From Euperipatoides rowelli (taxonomy: Eukaryota > Onychophora > Udeonychophora > Euonychophora > Peripatopsidae): 13,943 nucleotides of DNA. The position numbers and the translations under genes are program-made. Every line of letters begins with the position of its first letter. Positions within the stretch are counted from its first letter, which is position 1. The stretch lies in NCBI GenBank assembly GCA_003024985.2, contig PXIH01S0000323.1; one strand, 5' to 3'. This document shows, piece after piece, positions 8,534 through 13,943 of the stretch. The notes under the pieces are model-generated. The model made no database searches. It was not told the DNA's origin and saw only the letters and a list, made by a program, of their open reading frames with translations.

Positions 8534-9057
8534 GCAGCATTCAGTGCTTTTGTCAGTGTTAAATCAGGCATTCGTAGAAGTTTTTCTTGAAGACTTTTGT
8601 TATCAATTCCCAGGACTATTCTATCATGCAGCATTGCTTCTGCCTCTTTAAACTCACAGGGTTTTGCCAGTTTTTTAATGTCTGTTAGAAAATGGTCGAA
8701 TGTTTCGCCTGCCATCTTGTTTCTCTTATAGAAGTGAAATCTCTCATACGTGACATTTTTCCTCGGCGTGCAGTAGTCATCGAAGGCTCTCATAACGCTT
8801 GCCATTGTTGATGCTTGCTCCTTTGATAATTCAAACGTTGTGAATATATCGTGGGCATCCTCTCCTATTAAATTTAGTAGTACTGCTATTTTAATGTCTT
8901 CACTTTTACTACCATATCCCATCGCCACCATGTAGTTGTCAAACCTACTTTTAAATTTTTTAAAGTTCTCCGCCAAATTACCCATCATTTTTAAAGTATC
9001 TGGGGGTCTGAAGCTTATCTGTGCTGCTACATTCATTTCATTGTCTTTCTTTTCCAT
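8518..9057 (-). pseudogene. gag: Gag capsid region
   Basis: This 179-codon frame starts at an ATG 40 bases inside the primer-binding site, consistent with the first codon of gag. It has the look of the Retrotrans_gag family: an amphipathic start, FKKFKSRFDNYMVAMG, LLNLIGEDAHDIF, then RFHFYKRNKMAGETFDHFL and HDRIVLGIDN. This protein forms the shell of the virus-like particle. The end (ALNAAKQRK) comes from a frame break near 8530. The homologous continuation toward the zinc knuckles is in the next frame, so the real Gag was longer. The leader between the primer site and the ATG is short and contains a run of 15 T on the plus strand. Confidence 0.92.
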
Positions 9058-9097
9058 TTTAATAAGAGAAAAAAAATATTATTTTTTTTTTTTTTTA

Positions 9098-9108
9098 CCT
9101 CGTTGCCA
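9098..9108 (-). promoter_or_regulatory. Primer-binding site, tRNA-Ser-like
   Basis: Directly next to the 5' LTR, the minus strand reads TGGCAACGAGG. From memory of the conserved insect and vertebrate tRNA-Ser(GCT), whose 3' end with CCA would pair with TGGCGACGAGG, this matches 10 of 11 positions. The match does not continue beyond. Mag-type elements are known to use tRNA-Ser. The zero spacing from the LTR and the leading TGG are as expected. Confidence 0.8.
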
Positions 9109-9529
9109 TGTGCCGTTAGCTTCCTTAGCTAAGGTAAGTTGAGCAAATTGTACAAACATAGATAACTTAGATTATTATATATTTTAATATATCCTGTAGG
9201 TGTTACATGGTCATATATGTTAGTCATGATTAATTAGTAATCCAAAACGGTATATTTACATTCTTATGACTTACTGGTCTAAGATTAAACGTGACTCCAT
9301 TCTTTTATGTATAAATCTGACGTGCTGTCTACAGGGTTGCCCCTGTCCAGGCATGGCTCACTCATACTTAGTGTGGCCGTATCTCCATTATCACTGTCTA
9401 ACTTTTATCTAATGATATTATAATATATTAATCACATTAACTACTTAGCACATAATATAATAATGTTAACATAAATAACATTGTGTAATAAAACAACATA
9501 ATAATGTTGACATACATAACACTATCACA
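9109..9529 (-). repeat. 5' LTR (421 bp)
   Basis: Matches 4630-5065 end to end with the same TGTG...CACA ends. It lacks 17 bp present in the other copy, exactly between two ACAT repeats (near 9258-9262), which is typical of a slippage deletion. The conserved hairpin is at 9331-9346. As the upstream LTR it would have carried the element promoter on the minus strand. Confidence 0.95.
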
Positions 9530-9534
9530 TATAG
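9530..9534. repeat. Target-site duplication, right copy (TATAG)
   Basis: Exact repeat of 4625-4629, directly after the last CACA of the right LTR. Confidence 0.85.
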
Positions 9535-9545
9535 AGTGGTCATTT
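9535..9545 (+). repeat. Dispersed repeat, copy A, right part
   Basis: AGTGGTCATTT continues the repeat interrupted at 4629. Its counterpart GTGGTCATTT is at 11987-11996. Similarity fades soon after. Confidence 0.6.
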
Positions 9546-10910
9546 ATTCTTATACTAAAACATAAACAAATATTTAATATTAGAGCCACTTAATCTAAAG
9601 ATTAAAGCTAAATTACTTTATGTATAACTTTTATTAGGCAAGAGTTTATTCCGGATTCAGTCCTAGAATAGGACGCTTCCATACTAACAGGAAGAGGTGA
9701 GGACTCGATGACAATAATGAGTGGCAGGTTCATTTTCCATTGGATCTTCGGATGCCATATTGATATTTATAATTAGAAAAGGGAAGGATTTGAGATAATA
9801 TTAATATTCACGATTGAGCGATAGACAGTCCAGTTCTTTAAGAGCAGCAATTTGTGACCTTTCTGTCCCATGTTTGAAATGAGACTTCATGTGTAAAAGA
9901 GTTGATTCTTCTATATTTTGTTCCAAAGAATGTCACTTTTCATGAAAGTAAGGCATAATTTAATATTATTATATACAGTATGTTTCTGTTCAAAGTGATT
10001 AATTATTAGATTAATACATTTAATTCCATTTAGTTCTATTAGAGTCTTTCCACTTTTAATTATTCTGAAGGTATTTTATAAATAATTTTTAATGTATCTT
10101 ATTTATTAATTATCAATTACTTTTTTTATATTATAATTATGAATTAATTTTATAATGTAATCACATAATTCATAAAATGGCTTATCTTTAGTGGTTCTAC
10201 TAATAATTTATTAAACTCTTTTATTTCTTCCTATATTCTTTTTCAATAATGTAATGTACTCTAAGTTTGTATTTGTAAGTAGTATATGTGTTGTTGGGGG
10301 TGTAATATTATGTGTCCCTTGGGATCGTGGTCATCACAATTACTATTAGAGCCAGATTCTATCTTTATTTCTATATGTAATTTTATTTTGTTTCAGTATA
10401 ATATCTATATCATTTTCCAAAACCAATATAAACCCAGTAAGCCTATATGTTGTAAATTATTAAAGATATAAAATATTAATACCAAACTGTTTTTATATTT
10501 CACTTCCCTAAGTGAATGCATTTCTTACCAATGGTCAAATATACTTGTTCATTACTTTCTTACAGTCTTATTTGGTAGGTACTAGGATCACGTTTTAATA
10601 ATTTAAATGCATTGCAGTCTAGTAGACTTCAATCAGCTCTTGGGTAAATTCTAATAATCACTAATATGCTTTCTAATTTCCCTTCAATTATGGTATACCC
10701 TTTTCATTTTTGTAGATTCTCACATCAACAAAATGTGTTCCCACACCCGCATTTAGCATTACATGTTTTCTGGTCTTTGAAAAATTTGCTGTTGTGTTGA
10801 ATTTGGCAACACAATAGTTTCATAGCAGTAGTGGTTATATTTGGCTTCCCTTTTATATTTGTAATACTGACCNTTTTTTTTTTTTATCAATTTCATTCCA
10901 CTCACTGCTT
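9546..10910. other. Mostly non-coding AT-rich DNA with one GC-richer patch
   Basis: No gene is certain. The patch 9640-9760 is richer in G and C than its surroundings and holds a possible minus-strand start (ATG at 9756-9758) with 24 open codons. A small hairpin (TTGTGTTG at 10792-10799 with CAACACAA at 10807-10814) is present. A possible 40-bp exon at 10397-10436 has a good acceptor (TTTTGTTTCAG) and a GTAAGC donor but weak coding character. 10020-10260 is very AT-rich. Confidence 0.45.
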
Positions 10911-11008
10911 ATTTTTATACTTGCTCTTCTCAGATTGAAGTATGGTTTTCCTGCATAAGACAATGCAGGAAAACCATACTTCAATCTGACAAGAGCAAGT
11001 ATAAAAAT
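10911..11008. repeat. Near-perfect 45-bp hairpin
   Basis: The left arm 10911-10955 and right arm 10964-11008 are reverse complements with a single mismatch (10929 against 10990), around an 8-nt loop (TAAGACAA). The palindrome is far longer than chance allows in this window, and the surrounding DNA is not palindromic. It could be a tiny fold-back transposon, a hairpin RNA source for small RNAs, a palindrome made by template switching, or a fold-back sequencing artefact. Near-perfect pairing over 45 bp is longer and cleaner than a usual animal microRNA precursor. Confidence 0.9.
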
Positions 11009-11862
11009 TTATCCTTATTTCTATCCTATATAGACTAAGGCAAATGCAAAATGTAAAAAGGGGAAGATAGAAAGCAATATTTAAAGATAATTTAAAATAT
11101 TAGAATCCCCAAATTTTAAATTAAAAATTAAACTTTAACACTCTAAAATATTGGTTAAGGAAAATTTAAAATATCAAGAATACTAGGGTTGAAAAGACAG
11201 CAACTAGGGTTAAAAAAAGAATACTTGTAGGCTGAGTTGAGTTGAGTGCGAATTATCAAAATTATATAACTGTGTAGTGATATTATAAATATTATCTCTG
11301 TGAACAGATGTTTGCTATTATTTATCTTTTAAAATTATATCTATTCTGAAAATAAAATTATTTCTTTTTGAAGTAGCTTATAAAAACAATTAATAAAAAT
11401 ATATTAAAGATAAAGTTTTTTCGTTATTGTTTCTCATAAAGTATAACTAATGTGCAACATTAATATTTTAAAATAAAGTTTCTTTAAAAAAACAAAAGTC
11501 CTGGTGAATTGGTATAAGAAATAAAAATTAAATTATGTGTCATGAATTACTGTACAATTTAATATTAAAAAAATAACAGTTTATTAATAACAAAACGTTG
11601 GTATTGGAGTCTATTGTTTTATAACAATCTGAATCTGTATTTTATTAAATGAACTTTGAATTAAAAGGTAATATTACAGTCTGTACACAAAATATATCTG
11701 GATTTTGTGGTAAGAAGAAGCCACTTTGCATGCAAGTCACTTAACCCTAAATAAATTAAATTAGATAGAAAACCACTCTGTAAACATGCGTAGAGACCTA
11801 TGGCCACCATTTTTCAATATGGCTACCAAAATCCCCTTTTTGTAATTTTCACATGTTTCTAA
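11009..11862. other. AT-rich non-coding stretch
   Basis: No gene supported. It contains short repeats of TTGAGTTGAG type (near 11236, again near 12304) and, near 11801-11840, a phrase with CCACCATTTTTCAATATGGC, which has a small inverted repeat (GCCACCAT / ATGGC). No RNA gene was recognised. Confidence 0.5.
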
Positions 11863-11996
11863 ACTCAAAGTACTGTTATAAACATTTCTGTATCTGACGC
11901 AGGATGAGTCTTCTTGCTTTGGAGAAAGAAGTTTGTTTAGGTATCAATGTTATAAATATATATTTTAACTCAGATTAGAGAATATTGTGGTCATTT
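11863..11996 (+). repeat. Dispersed repeat, copy B (uninterrupted)
   Basis: Same order of blocks as 4518-4629 joined to 9535-9545: ACTCAAAGTA, ACATTTCTGTATCTG, GTCTTCTTGCT, ATAAATATATAT, AACTCAGATTAGAG, GTGGTCATTT. It has no LTR element inside. It therefore shows what the target of the retrotransposon looked like before insertion. The repeat family itself is unidentified. Confidence 0.7.
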
Positions 11997-12084
11997 GTTA
12001 TTGGGAGGGTTAAAAATAAGATAAGAGCTTTTTTTTTAAACTGATAAAAATATATATTTTCTTAGAAATTTACTTTATTTTCAG

Positions 12085-12140
12085 CTTGCAGTTCAAGGAA
12101 ATGGTCCTCTTTCTCTTAAATGTATAGAATGGATTCTTGG
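12085..12140 (+). CDS. Candidate internal exon of an unidentified host gene
   Basis: A 56-bp segment lies between an acceptor (TTTACTTTATTTTCAG, AG at 12083-12084) and a strong donor (TTGG/GTAAGT at 12141). Only one of three frames is open. It reads LAVQGNGPLSLKCIEWIL and ends with two bases (GG) of a split codon. The translation has mixed, protein-like composition in a very AT-rich setting, including Trp, Cys and Gly codons that AT drift rarely makes. A possible branch site (ACTGAT) lies near 12041. I do not recognise the protein and no upstream exon is certain: the 40-bp candidate at 10397-10436 would be phase-compatible but is weak. It could still be chance. The LTR element would lie antisense and upstream, in an intron, if the gene extends that far. 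Confidence 0.45.
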
Positions 12141-12998
12141 GTAAGTGATAAATTCAGTTCCTATAATATTAGAAGCCAATTTCTTATTATATATAGAAAG
12201 TAGAATAATCATTTTAAAATAATATCCTACTTCTTTATTGGCTAGCTGTCAGTAATGAAGAATGCTATTATGGCAAGGCAAGGGATTCAGATAACTTGTA
12301 AGTTGAGTTGAGTACTCTTTTGGTTGCTGACTTTTTAGTGGCCTGTGCAAAGCAATAGACTGTGTTAAGCATTTAAAATCGTATTTAGATTTCTTTGCTA
12401 CTAGAAGTTATGTAGCCTAGTATTTGTTTTCACGCATTGTTTTAATTTGTCATCCAACTTCGTTACAATAAAAAGTAGTGATATGTTTAATTTAACCTTA
12501 AGGTAGTTAATGTTTCCTCTTTAAAGAATCAACATCCATAAAAGTTAGATGTGCATTAATAGATTTTGCTATAATGTTTGTGAAGAATGGACACAGTTCT
12601 GTCAGATTGGTAACCAGAATTTAGACCAGTATATTGCAAACACAGTTGTAGCTAGGCCAGATAGTTTGTCATTTTGGACCAAACATTTGCAAATTTATGT
12701 CACTAAGTGCACATTGAATACACTGCACAAAAAAAAACAAAAAGAAGAAAGCGGTGTGTTTAAAAATAGGCATTTTTTTAATAAAAATAAAACTTTTGCT
12801 AGTAAATATTGGTCAATTTTTAATTTTTATATTTTCCAATATATTTTTCAATATAATTCCATTTAGAAATCATTGAAATATCTTAATCTAAGCTAAAACT
12901 ATTAAAAAAGTGAATATCGATACTGTAACTACATTGGAAAGGTAGTCAAAGGGTCTCTGCATGCAATTTCAGAATGGTTTGCTGATTTTCTTTACTAG
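12141..12998 (+). other. Candidate intron between the two possible exons
   Basis: Starts GTAAGT and ends TTTCTTTACTAG, 858 bp. A CTGAT at 12982-12986 could be the branch site, though it is close to the AG. A 105-codon frame at 12549-12866 lies inside. It is unconvincing because its second half is built from A and T homopolymers. No RNA gene seen. Confidence 0.4.
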
Positions 12999-13122
12999 TA
13001 ACATCTGCAAAGAGATACCTTCTTATCACATAATGCAGGATTTCATCAAAAATGTGAATTGTCCAGAACATACTAATATTAGACTAGTTCAAAGACTTGA
13101 TAAAAAAATTACATTTTCATGA
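12999..13122 (+). CDS. Candidate terminal exon of the same host gene
   Basis: After the acceptor TTTCTTTACTAG, the first base T completes the split codon GG/T left by the exon ending at 12140, and 40 further codons stay open to a TGA at 13120-13122. The translation begins NICKEIPSYHIMQDF and later reads CPEHTNIRLVQRLDKK, with an ordinary soluble-protein composition. An AATAAA at 13211-13216, about 90 bases past the stop, could be the polyadenylation signal. Phase agreement, splice signal and stop plus signal all fit, but 40 open codons are not rare by chance when several acceptors are tried. I cannot assign a family. The alternative is that this is plain intron. Confidence 0.35.
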
Positions 13123-13436
13123 ATATAATATTGGATTCTATGAGATATTCACAAAGTATGAGTCTCTATGGCTTCCTTAAAGGGATAGGGAGAGACCAAC
13201 AATCTAGAAAAATAAAATGGAGTAGCAGACAAGGCTTGATTAGTGCTTTAGGTGGGTGCAACTTGAACTATTGCCAGCCATGGTTTAGTCTTTACTTGGT
13301 TACAAAGGGAAATCATTTACTTGGTGTCAAAATTTCACAGTCTATGTACTTTTAAGTAGGTAATTGTTGTCCAGCATATTTGTTAAAGTTATTAATCATT
13401 TCTATGTTGTATATAAATAGTAAAACTATTAGCTAA
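13123..13436. other. Possible 3' untranslated region, otherwise non-coding
   Basis: Contains the AATAAA at 13211-13216. A 78-codon frame at 13119-13355 begins with an ATG overlapping the TGA of the candidate exon. It has no coding or family signal and is taken as chance. Confidence 0.35.
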
Positions 13437-13625
13437 TAATCCCGTTAAACGGGCATCAACCATTTTTTTGTTTAAGCCCTTTTTTATGTAAGAGAAAACA
13501 CCTCATAAAGTTCCTAAAAATAGTTTCCGTGCTGATCTTTTAAGCCCATTAAACCTTTTTTTCTTAAAATATCACAGTGATTTAAGCCTGTTAGATAGCG
13601 CTGTTACTGGCTTTGGAACACACTA
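13437..13625 (+). repeat. Dispersed repeat with recurring AAGCCC-type units (copy 2)
   Basis: Four irregularly spaced units related to TTAAGCCCGTTA occur near 13438, 13472, 13540 and 13582. The first contains the perfect palindrome CCCGTTAAACGGG and is followed by GGCATCAA. The last runs into TAGCGCTGTTACTGGCTT. Order and orientation match the copy at 309-440. Confidence 0.6.
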
Positions 13626-13943
13626 TTCTAATTAGTAATAGAATTTCTGTTTTTTTTTTTTATAACATTTATTTAAATAAACTAAAAAGAGTTCTAACAT
13701 AATGTAGGAAATACAGCTTTGGTGATTGTTAATTGATGATTAAATATAAAAATATCGGACAACAAACTATAGTCCAACGAGGTTGTCCCTTTGTAATAAT
13801 ATTTAGAGTTGGTGTTTTTTAGCAAATAAAAATTTGGAAATTTAGCATTTTAAAATAAGAATTTTGTGTTTTAATATAAAAATTTAGCATTTTGTAGCAA
13901 AAAAAAAAATAATAAAAAGTCAAACTATTTTATAGAAATAAAA
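13626..13943. other. AT-rich non-coding end of window
   Basis: Nothing supported here. Repeated phrases of AAATTTAGCATTTT type (near 13838 and 13881) give a weak local repetition. Confidence 0.5.

Larger units (their letters stand above)
4630..9529 (-). mobile_element. Ty3/gypsy (Metaviridae) LTR retrotransposon, Mag/K02A2.6-like, defective
   Basis: A full-length 4.9-kb element reads right to left: 5' LTR (9109-9529), primer-binding site, gag, protease, reverse transcriptase, RNase H, integrase, polypurine tract, 3' LTR (4630-5065). RT before integrase places it in Ty3/gypsy rather than copia. The paired zinc knuckles in Gag, the TDHKPL RNase H motif, the DNIPYNS integrase motif and the tRNA-Ser-like primer site recall Mag/K02A2.6-type elements, which is an inference from memory of that group. 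No env-like frame lies between integrase and the 3' LTR: pol ends only 24 bp before the polypurine tract. The coding region is broken by about nine indels and one nonsense codon, so the copy cannot move by itself. LTR differences of about 3% fit some age. Confidence 0.95.

Noticed and set aside
5732-9142. Plus-strand frames opposite the retrotransposon (for example 5732-5920, 7829-8041, 8183-8404, 8405-8590, 8936-9142)
   Set aside because: All are antisense shadows of gag-pol; the minus strand carries the recognisable protein motifs.
10397-10436. Possible 40-bp exon between TTTTGTTTCAG and GTAAGC
   Set aside because: The splice signals are good and one open frame would be phase-compatible with the exon at 12085, but the translation is AT-driven and too short to support alone.
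12549-12866. 105-codon plus-strand frame starting at ATG 12549
   Set aside because: The second half is built from A/T homopolymers (K, N, F, I, Y runs). With stops at about 8% of codons in this composition, a frame of this length somewhere in the window is not unlikely. It lies inside the candidate intron and shows no family motif.
13119-13355. 78-codon plus-strand frame
   Set aside because: No recognisable motif, and it overlaps the stop of the candidate exon; most likely chance.

Overview
This is an AT-rich eukaryotic window, most likely from an insect or other arthropod. The clues are long homopolymer and AT-rich stretches, almost no long reading frames outside mobile DNA, a Ty3/gypsy-type retrotransposon of Mag/K02A2.6 style, and GT-AG splice-like signals. 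Nothing looks bacterial: no operons, no ribosome-binding sites, no CRISPR array. The species cannot be fixed from sequence alone.

Layout. 1-1856 is AT-rich non-coding DNA with a dispersed repeat at about 309-440 that recurs at about 13437-13625. 1857-3322 is a large fold-back element: two arms of about 600 bp in inverted orientation around a spacer of about 257 bp, with undetermined bases at matching places in the arms. 3323-4517 is AT-rich and featureless. 4630-9529 is a complete but broken LTR retrotransposon on the minus strand, 4.9 kb long. It has two LTRs (436 and 421 bp), a 5-bp target duplication (TATAG), a primer-binding site resembling the 3' end of tRNA-Ser, a polypurine tract, and gag, protease, RT, RNase H and integrase in order. 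The coding region is interrupted by about nine indels and one nonsense codon. The two LTRs differ by about 3% by eye, so the insertion is not very recent. No env-like gene is present.

The retrotransposon landed inside a dispersed repeat. A second, uninterrupted copy lies at 11863-11996 and serves as a paralogous empty site. 9546-10910 is mostly AT-rich, with one short GC-richer patch that may start a minus-strand reading frame. At 10911-11008 is a striking hairpin: 45-bp arms with one mismatch and an 8-nt loop.

The best candidate for a host gene is on the plus strand: an exon-like segment at 12085-12140 with good acceptor and donor, and a phase-compatible possible terminal exon at 12999-13122 followed by an AATAAA. 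If real, much of the right part of the window is intron of that gene and the retrotransposon would lie antisense to it. I do not recognise the protein. No tRNA or rRNA gene was seen.
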